Source: Cercis canadensis
Taxonomy: Eukaryota > Streptophyta > Magnoliopsida > Fabales > Fabaceae
Reading direction: 5' to 3'
DNA: 64,000 nucleotides
Assembly: GCA_003255065.1 (NCBI GenBank)
Contig: QAOA01000648.1
Coordinates: 65,678 to 129,677 of the forward strand
Shown: positions 23,800 through 36,020 of the stretch, in pieces
Numbering within the stretch: the first letter of the stretch is position 1
Layout: each line of letters opens with the position of its first letter
Position numbers and translations under genes: made by a program
Notes under the pieces: model-generated
Told to the model about the DNA's origin: nothing
Database searches by the model: none
Seen by the model: the letters and a program-made list of their open reading frames with translations, nothing else

Positions 23800-25195
23800 A
23801 CACTTTTTATACAATAGTTATTCCTCATACTTAGTCTTTTAAACCTCTTTTGGGCTGAATTGCATAGACTTAGACCTCATTTCATGACTTAGGATCCATT
23901 TATGCTTAATTGCAATTTCCAGCAATACTGGGCATTATATGCTGTCTCTGTGTTTCAGGCATATCTTGAGTTCTGGATGTCCAAAAATTCCGAGTCATAC
24001 CTTGTTGGAAAGCTGAGAGAATTGTCTACAACTTTCTTTCAGGGCTCCAAAGCTAATTCGGACGTTCAGAAGGTCATATGCAGCCTGGAAGCCAGAGAAG
24101 ACATGCTGTCGCAGGATCCTGACCTACATGCAGTATTTGGGTCATAACTTGAGTTGTAGATGTCATATTGACCTGAAACTGGTACCATTGGAAAGCTAAC
24201 AGACAGAGCTTCAATTGATATGAAGACCGGTTCACCATATTTTATGTGGAAGATGGTCTTATTTGCTGTGCAAGTTAGCTGACGGTTCCAGACACCTTCT
24301 GCCACTTAAATGGGCCTAACTTCCTCATGACAAGTCCAAATGGGCCCAAACCAAAGCCCAATTGAAGCTAAGGCCCATGGGAACAAGTGTGCCCTAAGGG
24401 CAATTTAGGTGTGCATGTAAAATTGGAGGTCTATATCAGAAGAAGGAGGCAGCCGAAATTCAGAATCACCTCATTAGATATTTTAGACAGATTTTTGAGC
24501 TTTCCTTAGTTCTTAAGTTTTCTTTTAGATATTTTGTAAGAACTTCAGCTCCTCTTGTTCATGGAGGGCTAATCCAACATATCAATCCAGGTTTTGCTAT
24601 TCTGATTATTGGTTTTGAGATTATGAGTTGTTGTTCTTCATTTTAGTTGTTAATCAAAGTTTCTTGCTTCCTCTGGACTATTCTGTTTGGATTGTTAAAA
24701 TTCGAATTTGGATCTTCATGTGTGATTGCTTAATTGCATGTGATAAAAGAGGATTGTATGGTTGATTAATGTTTCTGAGCTTTTGGATGGATTAATCACC
24801 TTGGCTGGATCATGGACTTAGGTAAAACTAGACTTGAATGTTTGCTTAATTCATTTGGTCTTAGTTAAAACCGAATTCTGGTTGCTTAACCAGTGGAATC
24901 CATAGAACATTGAGAGGCTTCTTGATATGTTTTAAAGGCCAAGAACATGGTTAATAATTGAATGGATCATTAGAAATCAAGGATGAACTTAAATCAGAAT
25001 TAGTAAAGACTTGGATTGGTTGCTTTCTCTTAAACTTCACCACTGATAATTAATTTTCGTTAATCACATAAACCACCAAAACCCCCCTATTTACATGCTT
25101 CTTAATATGATTCACTAAATAGAATAATCCTTAGGTTCAACTTAGGGCTGTCCTATGCTGCAAAAAGCTAGGTAACCGACCTAAAACATTAAGTA
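23800..25195 (+). mobile_element. LTR-like insertion inside the Athila-like LTR
   Basis: About 1.4 kb absent from the related LTR at 62311. It contains a TATA-like CTATATCAG near 24432 followed by a T-rich leader, and a CATGGAGGGCTAATCC stretch that resembles CATGAGTAGCTAACC in the Athila LTR at 45870. This suggests a solo LTR of another Gypsy family. I could not find its exact ends or a target duplication. Confidence 0.5.
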
Positions 25196-25204
25196 ATTTG
25201 AGGA

Positions 25205-25350
25205 GCCTCGGCAGCTCATCAGTTCTCTACATGTTTGAGCACCGCGACTCTGATAAAAGAGGGGTGCGGCGCTAAGTTGCTATCCAGACTCTCCATTCTG
25301 ATGCTCTAGGGGCCGCGGCTCTTGTTTATTGGCACTGCGGCTCTTGGATT
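25205..25350 (-). repeat. GCCGCGGC box cluster, U3 part 2
   Basis: Four to six degenerate copies (GGAGCCTCGGC, GAGCACCGCGACTCT, GGGGTGCGGCGCTAA, AGGGGCCGCGGCTCT, GCACTGCGGCTCT) in an otherwise AT-rich LTR. Same box family as 23708-23790 and 27660-27900. Confidence 0.75.
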
Positions 25351-25507
25351 ATGTCCCAAATCTTCTCTAAATCTTCATTTCTTCTCCTTAACCCATGGAA
25401 CCTGCAATTTAACATAAAACTTACATTAAATGGCAATTGCTCCTAGAAAACCAACCGAATACTTAAGTAAAGGACACCTAAAGAGTGAATATAAAACTCA
25501 CTCAACA

Positions 25508-25548
25508 AATACCCCCAAACTTAACATTTGCTAGTCCTCGAGCAAAGA
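25508..25548 (-). promoter_or_regulatory. Polypurine motif at the LTR edge
   Basis: On the minus strand it reads GAGGACTAGCAAATG, then TTAAGTTTGGGGGTATT, directly before the LTR. It is the presumed plus-strand primer. The same motif occurs at 57152-57186 (plus) and 63565-63600 (minus). Confidence 0.7.
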
Positions 25549-26834
25549 AAGTAATTTCTACTTAGGAATTCACTAAGAAATGTGAACTTTTCTTACTTAC
25601 CATATAGGCCTCAAAGAATTCAATTAGCCACAACTCTCAGAAAATTTTTAAAATGCTAGTCATGTGTCTATTTTCACCCCCAAAGTTAATCTTGTAGCAC
25701 TAAAAGTCTGTGTGTGTGAAAATAAGCCTTGCTTACCCTACTGACTTAATTTAAATTAGATTATGCACACTTATATCAATATCAGTCTCTGGTTTAATTC
25801 CTTTAAAACCCCATATGCTTGTTTGTCATGCCAATCTCCACTAACGTAAACTGAACACAATACCAAGAATCAACAGGACTTTGACAGGTTTGTAATGTAT
25901 GGCTAGGCTAAGGGTAAGATAAAATATCAGAAAAAATAAGGTTCGAATCACCTATCACACAAAATCAGCTTTTAGAGCATCTTTCAAAAACATCCTCCTT
26001 TTTCTCTCCTAACTTCCCCCAAACTTGTTTTTCTCTTCACGTTGTCTTTTACCACCATAATTCATATCTTGGTGCTACTTCCATCCACTTTTATGCTTCA
26101 AATCAAATTTTTTGTTTTTGGAATACTTGTTTCTTTTCTTTGCTAAAGATTCTTTTTAACTAGGATGCGGCACTTTTTGGTATTCATTTTTGTTGGTGGT
26201 AAAAACATTGAAGTTCTCTTTTCCTTTTTCTCCATCATTCTTCTTAAACTCTCTAGCTCTTGACACACTTAAGATTGATTATGTGCTCTAGGTGTAAGGT
26301 CCAAGTCACAAGGTCATGCAAAGGGCTAGGGTGCCAGTGTAGGAGACAAAGAAATAGGCTACTTTAAACTCAATGGGGGTATGCTAGGGATGACAATTCA
26401 TGCACAGGGTTAGCTTAGAAAGGCTCAATCTTACCAAAGAATGCCTATATCATGTCCTGAATATTGCGCAGCCTAGGATTTTGCCTCGACTGACAATTGA
26501 GCAAGTTCTAGTGTTCACGAGTTCTTGAAATGACTTAGTTTACATAATCCTTTTTTAAACAATGCCACATTCAAGCAAGCAAGGTTGTGTGCTCAGTGAT
26601 TTAGTGAAATTCAGTCAATAAAGAAAAAAAACTTTGGAGTTTCTCAGACATATACACATAGCATCTATCATCTTTCTAGAGATCTGATCAATAGAAAACA
26701 ATTTTATTATAGGCTCAAGGTTTTCAGAATTTTTTTTTTAAAACACTAATAAACTAACATCCTAAAAATTGAGAGATAGAATCCATACAAAAACATTCTA
26801 AACACCCTAAAGTCTAAAGGAATAAAATCCCACT
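25549..26834. other. Non-coding 3' region of the Athila-like element
   Basis: AT-rich with no open frame of note. The first 400 bases align with 63600-63950 of the other Athila-like element (for example CATGCCAATCTCCACTAACG against CATGTCAATCTCCACTAATG). It corresponds to the spacer between the two polypurine-like motifs. Confidence 0.6.
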
Positions 26835-26871
26835 ACCCCCAAACTTAGAAGACAACATTGTCCCCAATGTT
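26835..26871 (-). promoter_or_regulatory. Second, internal polypurine-like motif
   Basis: On the minus strand: TTGGGGACAATGTTG, then CTAAGTTTGGGGGTAG, about 1.3 kb inside the LTR edge. It closely resembles the edge motif and its counterpart at 56357-56395 in the plus-strand Athila. Confidence 0.65.
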
Positions 26872-26939
26872 CGAAATAGCAAAAAGAGAGGGTGAATGAG
26901 ACTTCCCTGAAGTAGCGGTAGGTCATGTGGCATCCTCAT

Positions 26940-27660
26940 CGTCCTCCTGTGAAGCTAGAGGTTCTGGAGTTGATGGCATGGTGGGAATGGGCCCAAGGGC
27001 TAGTGTGTGTTTTTCTAGTGCACACCTAAAAAGGGAAAGTATGCATAGGGCAAAGGCCCATCAATTAAGTAGTAAACATGATCAAACATGGAATCTAGCA
27101 TGCAAGTGAGTTATCTAAGGCAATGGAAGCACGCAGGCAATCACAATCACATCCATTGGCGAGCGAAACTTCATAGCAACAATACATCAAACACATGGTG
27201 GGCATGGTATACAAAGAAAGTTCTCTACGACATTGAAAATATGCATTACCTCCAATTTGGCCAATATACATCCAAGAAACCCAAAAGGTGAGTAAAGAGT
27301 GAGAAAGTTACCTTGAATGGCTGAAAGTCACAAAACCCCCTTTTTTTGTACTTAACGGATACAAGATGAGTTGTAAGGACAATGTGTAAAAAAATTTAAA
27401 GTGGAAAGTAATGGGTGAGGGGCAGAAAGGTGCGAAAAGTGGAGGGGTAGGATTGTGTGTATGATTGATGAAGAAATTCGGTGATGGTATGTGCTTGGGG
27501 AAAGTGAGTGAGAGTGTTTTTATGAGGATAAGAAAACCAAAGAGAGAAGGGGAAAGAGGGAGTGTTGTGTGCGTGTGGGGGGGAGGGGGGAAGAATTTAA
27601 CCATTACTAAACCTGACCCATGGGCCCAAGTACACCCTTTGGGTGTTTAAAATTTGTTTC
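26940..27660 (-). mobile_element. Athila-like leader, splice donor and env-like stub
   Basis: On the minus strand a very pyrimidine-rich leader (about 27600 down to 27313, with CCCCCCTCCCCCCC and CTCCCTCTTTCCCC) ends at a CAAG/GTAACT donor near 27312. An acceptor near 27024 (TTTTTAG) leads to a short stub with an acidic end (ASQEDDEDAT). The order matches leader, intron and env-like ORF of the Athila at 53.3-56.1 kb. The env-like coding part is mostly gone. Confidence 0.5.
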
Positions 27661-27900
27661 ACATTTGGGGCTCAGGCGCCGTGGCCCTCACTTGCTGACC
27701 ACTTCCTGCTATTTCTGGTGTCTCGGGCGCCACGACGCTGAATAGGGAGGGGTGTGGCGCTAACTCTCTGCCTTTTTCAAGCCATATCTACAGACCACAG
27801 GGGCTGCGGCCCTTCCCAATGAGGGGTGCGGCACTAACTTTCTACCTTCCCTGTGAACGCTTGAGTGCCACGGCTCTGAATTTTGAAGGCCGCAGCCTTG
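27660..27900 (-). repeat. Internal GCCGCGGC box cluster before the leader
   Basis: About seven degenerate copies (GGCGCCGTGGCCCT, GGGCGCCACGACGCT, GGGGTGTGGCGCTAA, GGGGCTGCGGCCCTT, GAGTGCCACGGCTCT and others). The same box family as in the LTR U3 sits here directly upstream of the pyrimidine-rich leader. Confidence 0.75.
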
Positions 27901-28169
27901 ACTCTCTGCCAAAGGTGCTTTCTTAGGTAATCTAATGCCTAGACAGTGAGGATTTCACACCAAAGAACATCCCAAGACTCCATTTGCACGTATAATGGAG
28001 ATGATACCTGACAAGAACAAACACACTTGGTGTTAGACACAACGTCAACAACCTAAATTAAATCAAATAAAGGAAACATAAACAAGAATAGAAGTAAAAA
28101 TGAACCAGGCAATGCGCCTCAGTCACCCTCTGTTTCATAACCTTTTGTTGCTCCAGAACCACCATCTAT

Positions 28170-29390
28170 TTCGAAAGCTGACAATGCTTTAGTCCCCTCT
28201 AGCTTTACACCTCAAGCACCTTTTGGCTCTGGAAAGCGGTTCAAAATGAAAGCTAGAAAGACTGCTTTCATGCCAAGGGACAAGTTTCCCTCTCAAAGAA
28301 CTCTTGCTTCTGTATTTCAGAATGTAGTGACAGAAGATAGATACTACTCTTTGTATGCTCATAGGCCTATAGCTCTTGGAAGTGTCATCTCATGGGAACA
28401 CAACTCACCTACTACCAAGACCATTCAGGATATCTTTGCCTCCATGGGCTAGTCCACAATGCTTAAGCTGAATGTCCCTGTCTATCCTAAGGTAATAAGA
28501 CTTTTCTATGGTCACTTGCAGTCTCTACAAGGAGCTGAGACTGGTTTGATTTATCTGAAATCTTATGTAGCCGGGGTAGAAATTGTACTCACTAAAAGAG
28601 TACTGGCTAGTTTATTTAAATTACCTCTAAAGGGAGCTTCCCACTTTGTGCAGAAAGTCTGGCGTTCTGACCTCCTCTCGTTTGATGATGCATTGACATC
28701 TATATGCGACTTTCCTAAGATGAAAGGTCAAGGCAGACCCCCATCTACACACTGTTTTAATGCTTTAACAAAAACATTGGCTAGAATAGTTACTACTTAA
28801 TTGCTGCCAAGAGCTGGAAGTCATACAGACTTCTCAACTCTGGATTTGTATGTTTTATATCATTTAAAGCATGAGCTACCTCTGAACTTGCCTCGTTTGA
28901 TTCTGAACACCATGGCCACATCAGTGAAGGCATCTAGAACAAAAACCAATTTGCTTTATGGAATGTTAATAGTAAAGATATACTAGTTTTTCAAAGTGAA
29001 TCTCTCTCAGTTCATTGAAGAGACTATTCCACCTAAGCTACTTCTTAGGAGATTGATGCCAGAATCCAGACCAGTAGAGGATACTCCTTCAAGCTCTAAG
29101 TCTGCCAAGAATAAGTGAAAAGCTCCAACTCCTGCTTCTTCATCCAAACCTTCCAAGAAGACCAAGCCTTCCACTAAACCAGTTCCTCCCTCTCAACAAG
29201 TGGATCATGTGGAGTTGATAGCATCAGTCAAGCTTGAAGAATTAGCCAACCAAATTGGAAGGAGGCTTAACTATTTCTAATCTTTAACTTTTGAGTGCTC
29301 TGCTTGATTGACTGTGGTGGAGAAACAGTTGGCTCACACAAAGGTAGCATTGGCAGCTTTAAAATCTTCAAATCCTTCTTCCTCATAAAC
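28170..29390 (+). mobile_element. Sirevirus env-like ORF region (copy 2), broken
   Basis: Aligns with copy 1: FNEPVIPKVIKLFYAHLQPL in copy 1 corresponds to LNVPVYPKVIRLFYGHLQSL here, and YLKSYVA and PLNLPRLIL are shared. The tail is Lys/Ser/Pro-rich. It belongs to the plant transposon-protein block typical of Sirevirus env-like ORFs. It has a small number of breaks. Confidence 0.7.
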
Positions 29391-29853
29391 ATTATTTTCT
29401 GGCTATGATTTCAGATTAATATGTAAACATTTGATCTTAATCAGCTTTCGGTAGCATCTTTTTGTTGCTAGCATGCATCAGTACATTGGTTCTCTTATGG
29501 TTGATATCTGGATATTTACTGATATTGTTTTATCACTATTTTATCTAGATATTTGCATCACTGTTTATTGTTTGCTTTTTGTTGTGTGATCTATTTTGTA
29601 ATTGTCTGATTATTTCCCTTGTCTTTTTTATTATAACAAAGGGGGAGAACAATATCTGAGATAGTCTGATTGAACTGTTATATATTCTATTTTATCTAAA
29701 TTGTCTATCTTAGCTACAGGAAATCTCCCTGTTTCTTTAAACTTCTTTTTGAAAACTACTGTTAGAACTAGTTTGAGGAACTAGTTCTGAGGTATGCTCA
29801 TACTTAAGAGGAGATTTTCCTTAATCACTTGTCATCATAAAAAATGGGGAGAT

Positions 29854-30994
29854 TGTAAGATCCACAATTCTCTATCTTTGCTTTTGATGATAACAAGTGA
29901 TTATATAGCTTCTAATATGTGTTGTGCTTTAGTATTCTTCTAAGTGCAGGTTAGTAAAGAAAGCTAAGAACTGGTTTTGCTGGATTGTAAGAACTAGTTC
30001 TTAAACTAGTTCTTCTCTTCTGGTTGTTGCTATGCATGCAAAATCTTCAGATCTCAAAAGGCTTGTTAGAATGTTGCTTCACGTGTAATATAACCGTTTC
30101 CCTATGAAGAGTTGGTAGAGATCCATATTTCAAGGGAAGTTAGTAAAAAGCAACTTCTTTGGGCACTACTAGACAAGGGAATAGTTAATGGAAATTAGTA
30201 AGCATCTCAGCCTTACAGTTGTCCCTTTATCAAGGGTGAAGGTTGCTTTTCACATGCTGCCTTCTTCTTTATTATGCAGCTTTCCCTTCCTTCTGAAGCT
30301 AACACAGAGGAGTAGTAAAAAGAAGAAAAATATAGAGCAAGAGCAAGGGTTTCTCTGCAACCCTCGGTTCTTCAATTTGTAATTAGATTTTTCTTCTTCT
30401 CCATTTTCATTGAATTGTAAAATCTGCTCTAGAGTAAGAGAGTGATTTAATGAAGCTCAATTACTTTTTGAGTGCTAAGAACTCAGGATTTCAGTAGAAA
30501 ATCTAAGAGAGGGACTTCTAGTTGTAATGCTAAAAGGAGAAAATTTATGGTGAGCTTTTGTGTGAGAAACCATGGATGTAACTTGAAGAAGCTTGGATAA
30601 ATAAACTTGATCCTTAGTGGAACCTCAAGAAATTGAGAGAGTGGATGTAGGCATTTTGGCCGAACCACTATAAACCTTGTGTCAAATCTCTCTTTATCTC
30701 TTCTCCTTAATTCCTATCTGCTTATGCTTACAGAATATTATTGATGCTTATGATTCAGTTATGCTGAGTTGTGTGGACTAATTTAATCTAGTTATCATTT
30801 GTGTTTTGATCTAAGTTAATCCATATGTCTATTCAGTTTTGGAACCAATCTTAAATCTGCAGATTAAGTTCTTGAAGTGCTTTGAGCTTAGTTCAATTTC
30901 TGCGTTTCAATTAATCTGAACTGATATTTTTGAGAAACTCCTATTCACCCCCTCCCCCTTAGGAGTATTTCCTATCACTTTCATATATCTTACA
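29854..30994 (+). repeat. Sirevirus 3' LTR (copy 2), 1141 bp
   Basis: Runs TGTAAGATCC to ATATCTTACA, with matching TGTAAGA/TCTTACA tips, directly after a purine tract. The start aligns with copy 1 (TTTTGATGATAACAA shared). GAACTAGTTC-type palindromes lie at about 29990-30022, and another pair lies before the LTR near 29764-29790. Confidence 0.85.
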
Positions 30995-33900
30995 CATAAT
31001 AATCCAAGTGCAATATAGAGCCCTAAGCCCGCACATTAAATCGGCCTTTGTGTGTTATCCTGATTTCATGAGTATTATTTGAGAATTAAGCCCTTATTCT
31101 CATAGAAGCGGTCTCACTTCACAATACTCATATAGGTGAATATGTCAAGGGTGCTCTTGCCATTTTGTGACGCCCCACTCTTAAGAGTTACAAAATTCAT
31201 TAAGAGTTTTAGAAAACTCATCCTCCATCATTTTTCAAGATAGATACACCTACACTTTAGGGATAGTTTATGAGAAGAATATTCTCTTAAATATATGGTG
31301 TATCTCACATTCATGACTTACTCTATGATTCATTTTTCCCTTTGAACCTAGTTCTTAGGATCTCTAATCACTAGGTAGGGTATCCTCATAAGTAGTATGA
31401 TTTTCTTTGGGCTTCAACCCCATCCCTCTTGATGTATTCCAAACTTTTTCTCTATTTAGAGATACGTATGGTACCATTATTTATGGAAGATCTCACAATA
31501 TTATGTTTCCTCCTTATAGGTTTGGATTTACCGTTATAGTAATGGTTTTGTACTCTACCAATAGCAACAGTACTATCACAATGTATCAATATAGGTGGTA
31601 TTGGTTTTTCCTAAACAGAAATTTCATATAATAAATCTCTCAACCAGCTAGCCTCACCACTAGCTATTGCTAGAGCAATAAGCTCAGCTTCCATGGTTAA
31701 GTTTGTAATTATTTGTTGTTTCTTAGATTTCCAACAAATTGCATAACCACCCAAAGTAAATATGTAACCAAAAGTACAAAGAGAGTCACCTGATGTATTG
31801 TAATCAGCATCAGCATAAGCTTCAACCACAGTTGGATATCTTTTATAAAATAAACTATAACTTTTAGTACCACATAGATATCTCATAACATGGTCAACTT
31901 CATGTCAATGTTCTATACTTGGTTTACTAGTAAATCTACAAAGTAGTCCAACTACAAATGCAATATTAGGCCTTGTACAATCAGTTAAATAACAAAGACT
32001 CCTAACAATGCTTGCATATTCCTCTTGTCTCACAATAAATCTATCTTCCGAAGTAGGATATAAACTAACATTAGCAGATAAAGGAGTTAGGACATGCTTA
32101 GCATTATTATAACCAAATTTGTTCAAAACTTTCTCTACATAATGAGATTGATCAAGAAAAATTCCATCATGCATTATAGTGATTCTCATACTAAGAATAA
32201 CATTTGCTTCACCAAGATCTTTCATGCTATAATTATTATGAAGCAAATTTTTAGTACCTTCTATAATAGATAAGCTTGTACCAAAAATTAACAAATCATC
32301 CACATACAAGCTTATAATAACATGAGAATTATCAACATATTTGAAATAAAAACATTTATCACATTCACTAGAATTAAAACCATTTTCAAGAATACACAAA
32401 TTAAATTTCTCATGCTCATTGCTTAGGAGCTTGTTTAAGTCCATAGAAAGACTTAACCAATCTGCTTACCTTATTCTCTTCGCCTTCCACAACAAAACTT
32501 TCAGCTTGCTGCATATATATCTCTTCATCTAAATCTCCATTCAAAAAAGTTGTCTTTACATCCATTTGATGAATATACATTTTATGAATAACAGCAATAG
32601 CAATCAACAATCTAATGGATGTAATTCTAGCAACAGGAGAAAAAGTAACAAAGAAATCTAAATCTTCTTTTTTAGTAAAACCCTTAGCCACCAACTTGGC
32701 TTTGTATTTTTTTATAGTACCATCAGGTTTCAACTTTTTTCTTAAAACCCATTTACAACCAATAGCTACACAACCAGGAGGAAAATAAACTAATTTCCAT
32801 GTACTATTAAACGTAAGAGATTTATGTTTTCATCATTTATTGCTTCTTTCCAGAAAATAGAATCATGTGATGCTAAAGCTTCTTGCAAGGAACTTGGAGT
32901 ATCCTCCACATTATAAATTATATAATCATGACCAAAATATTTTTCCACTCTAGCTCTTTTACTCCTTCTAGGCTCTATTTCAAAATTTCTTTCAACTTGT
33001 AAAGAAGTAGAAGGAGTAGAAGAGTGAGGTTCGTTTTCATTTAAAAATCATGTACCCCCACTATTTTTAAAATTAAAAGGAAATTTATTTTCATGAAAAA
33101 TAGCATCACTTGATTATATAATCACATTGTGATCAAGATAAAAAAATCTATATGTTGTACTATTCAAAGTATAACCAACAAAAGCACAAGTAGAAGCTTG
33201 AGCACCCAATTTAGATATTTTCAGATTTACAATCCTCACATTGGCTAAACAGCCCCAAACTTTAAAATAACTCAAACTAAGCTTATGCCCTTTCCATAAC
33301 TCAAGGAGTTTTAAAAAGCTGTTTGTGAAGAACATGGTTAAGAACATAACAGACAGTCAAAATAGCTTCACCCCAAAAACTATATGGAGCACCTGAATGT
33401 AAAAGCATAGAATTCATAAGATTAATAAGAATTCAATTTTACGTTCAGCAACTTCATTAGAGGCAGGTGAATAAGGAGGAATAACTTCATGAATAATTCC
33501 TAAACTTTGAATAAAATTGTTCAATTCATTTGATTCATACTCTCTTCCTCTATCACTTTGAAAATGCTTTATTTTCTTTCCAAATTGATTTTCAACTTCA
33601 TTTAGAAAAAAAATTTAATTTCTCAAAAGCTTCACTTTTATGTGCCATCAAATATACATAAGTATATTTTGAAAAGTCTTCTATAAAAGTGATAAAATAC
33701 ATTTTTCCTCCACGAGTCAAAACATCATCAAATTCACAAATATAAGTATGAATCAAATCCAAAAATTCAGAATCTCTCGTAACATTCTTGTGAGATCATC
33801 TTGTGATTTTTGACATACTACAAAAATCACATTTTTCAAAATCTTTGCTTAGTTTAGAAATTAATCCTAAGTTACTCATCCTTTGCACATATTTGCTATT

Positions 33901-36020
33901 TATATGACATAAACGCTCATGCCAAAAATTAAAAGAAGAAAGCATATAAACAGAACTTGAAAACATATTATTCATGTCAACATTCAATTTGAACATACCA
34001 TCACTAGCATACCTTTTGCGCACAAACATTCCATTCTTAGTAATTACATATTGATCAGATTCAATAGTTTGTTTGAAGCTAGCCTTGTTAGAGAGACATG
34101 AAGACATAAGATTCTTCTTCATTTGGGGGGTATAGAGCACATTCTTGAGAGTGAGAACACACCCACAAGTAAAGCTCAATTCCACATCACCTTCACCCAA
34201 AATTTTAGTAGTATGGGCATCACCAAGCATTATTTCCTTGAGATTCTCATAAGGTTTGAACACCTTGAACCAATCCTTTTCAAAACAAACGTGCCTAGTA
34301 GCACCAGAATCAGCCCACCAACCCTTAGACCCTTCAAGCTTGTTAACTTTAGTAATCATAGCCACAAGTGCCTCTTCGGTAACATTGGCTTGAGGATTAG
34401 GCCCACGTTTCCGGTATCTACAACTTTTTGCAAAATGTCCATGCTTGCCACAAACAAAACATGAAGAAGGTCTAAAGGGTGGTTCATTTCTCTTTTGGGT
34501 GAAGTTGCCCTTATTATTATATGGGCTTTTCTTGTATGATTTTTTCATCCCTTTCTTATATGGCTTCAAAACAACATTTTTATTCTGACCTTTAGGCAAA
34601 GAGTCACTAGTTCGAAGAGCATGTACCTTGGTGGTAGTTGTGGAACTACCATTGCCGTTTTGAGTCATAAACATGTCTTGGCTTCTAGTTGCTTCCTCCA
34701 CTCTAATGTGAGTGATCAAACTCTCCAAGCTTGTTTCCTTTTGCTTGTGACAAAGTGTCTTTTGGAACTCCTTCCATGATTGAGGCAGCTTGTCAATGAT
34801 GACAGCAACAAGAAAATTATCCTCTATTTTGATGCCTTTTGATTTCACTTCATGTGCAAGCATTTGAAACTCTTGAGTTTACTCTACAACAGAATGATTA
34901 TCGGTCATTTGATAACGTAAGAAACAACTTACATCATACTTCTTTGCACCAGCATCCTCTGTATCATATTTTTTCTGCAAGGCACTCCAAATTTTCTTTG
35001 CAGTGGAGTAAGTCCTTTCATAATAATCATAAAATTCATCAGATAAACAATGGAGTAAATAATAGCGACAATGGAATTCATCCTTCTCCCACTTTGCTAT
35101 TTTTTCATCATGTAGCTCTTTTTCTATTTCACTCATCCCATCAATAGATGTCTTTTTAGGATTTGAATCTAAGAGAACATAAGACACCTTCAAAAGGTTC
35201 AAGTAGAAAAGAACTTTTCCCTTCCATCGATTAAAGTGAACACCTGTGAACTGGAAAGGCTTGTTCAAATCACCAATACCTCCATTAGGTTTGATTGTAG
35301 GATCCATGAGAAATAAGTCTAGATTTGAATTGTCTTAAAATTGTTGTTCCCAAGCCTACAAAATAAAAATAATAACAATAGGTTAGAGAAAATTAGAGAT
35401 GTGGCACCAGGATGAGGCATGAGTATCTTGCTTTCTTTAAGACAATTCACGCCTCTCACAGGTGACTTTTAGTATATCCACCAAGTGCAGCGAGTTCTAG
35501 ACGTCTTGCCTCTAGGATACAACTGCCCAGTAGCCACACTGTTTGTCCTCCAATATTCTGCACAAATGGGAGGAAAGGACTCTCTCCAACACTCTTCTCT
35601 ATCCAAGTGTTTACTCATACAATATAAGCTAAGAATATGCACACACTACAATTAGGTTGCACTTACGAATGTATATCATCAAATTGTAGAAACACACATA
35701 TATATAGTGTAATGTACCACTTTTCTAAATTCTAGTTGTTGGCCACAATTAAATAAATATTATATCTTTCAAAACAAAGAATCAAAGCACAAATAAAACA
35801 GCCATACGTTAGCCACTTTAAAGGAAGAGGAACGTTGACCTTTAAAGCCAATATCATGAGCTGAACCAATTGCCTTTAAGGAAATTTATAATGCAATAAC
35901 AAATGCATAATCGAATGGCTTTTAAGCCTAAAAATAATGCCTTTTAAAAACACATCTAACCATTGGGGCATTAAACATATAATATAATATATTTATTTTT
36001 AATAAAATACCAATAGAAGC
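30995..36020 (-). mobile_element. Copia retrotransposon, minus strand, broken
   Basis: Read on the minus strand. Candidate 5' LTR/leader at about 36020-35340. Gag from about 35307 ([17 protein letters not shown], with CFVCGKHGHFAKSC zinc knuckle near 34450). Protease (WWADSGATRHVC near 34310). Integrase (FWHERLCHINSKYVQ near 33920). Reverse transcriptase at about 32730-31900 (YVDDLLIFGTSL). RNase H to about 31400. The 3' untranslated part reaches the Sirevirus LTR end at 30994. I see no 3' LTR matching the 5' candidate, so the left end looks lost. The coding part is broken in about ten places. Confidence 0.8.

Larger units (their letters stand above)
22767..25507 (-). repeat. Athila-like 3' LTR carrying a nested insertion
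   Basis: In plus orientation it runs TGTGAAAATCCCAACG to ACTCACTCAACA. It aligns with the LTR at 62311-63561 at both ends and through the TACATTGTAGCCCTAGA block. Its extra length comes from an insertion at roughly 23.8-25.2 kb. A TATA box (TATAAATA on the minus strand) is at 23642-23649, and GC-rich boxes lie directly upstream of it in transcriptional terms. Confidence 0.8.
22767..28110 (-). mobile_element. Athila-like Gypsy element, 3' part, minus strand
   Basis: The 3' LTR lies at 22767-25507. Next to it (in minus-strand terms upstream) are a polypurine motif, a second similar motif at 26835-26871, a short env-like remnant, a pyrimidine-rich leader and a cluster of GC-rich boxes (27660-27900). 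Gag and pol are absent; the element is cut off at about 28110 by the Sirevirus copy 2. Sequence beyond the LTR matches the element at 62311-64000 over hundreds of bases. Old and clearly incomplete. Confidence 0.75.
28110..30994 (+). mobile_element. Sirevirus-type Copia element, 3' end (copy 2)
   Basis: An env-like ORF region (about 28170-29390), purine tracts (GGGGGAGAAC near 29641, GGGGAGATTG at 29846) and a complete 3' LTR (29854-30994). It has the same part order as copy 1 but is clearly diverged, with roughly half of env-like residues shared by eye. Pol and the 5' end are absent; it begins where the Athila-like element stops. A few breaks in the env-like region. Confidence 0.8.

Noticed and set aside
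27308-27604. Proline/serine-rich open frame on the minus strand
   Set aside because: Translation of the pyrimidine-rich leader of the Athila-like element; no coding evidence.
34123-34464. Plus-strand open frame of 113 codons
   Set aside because: Antisense shadow of the minus-strand Copia gag-protease region.
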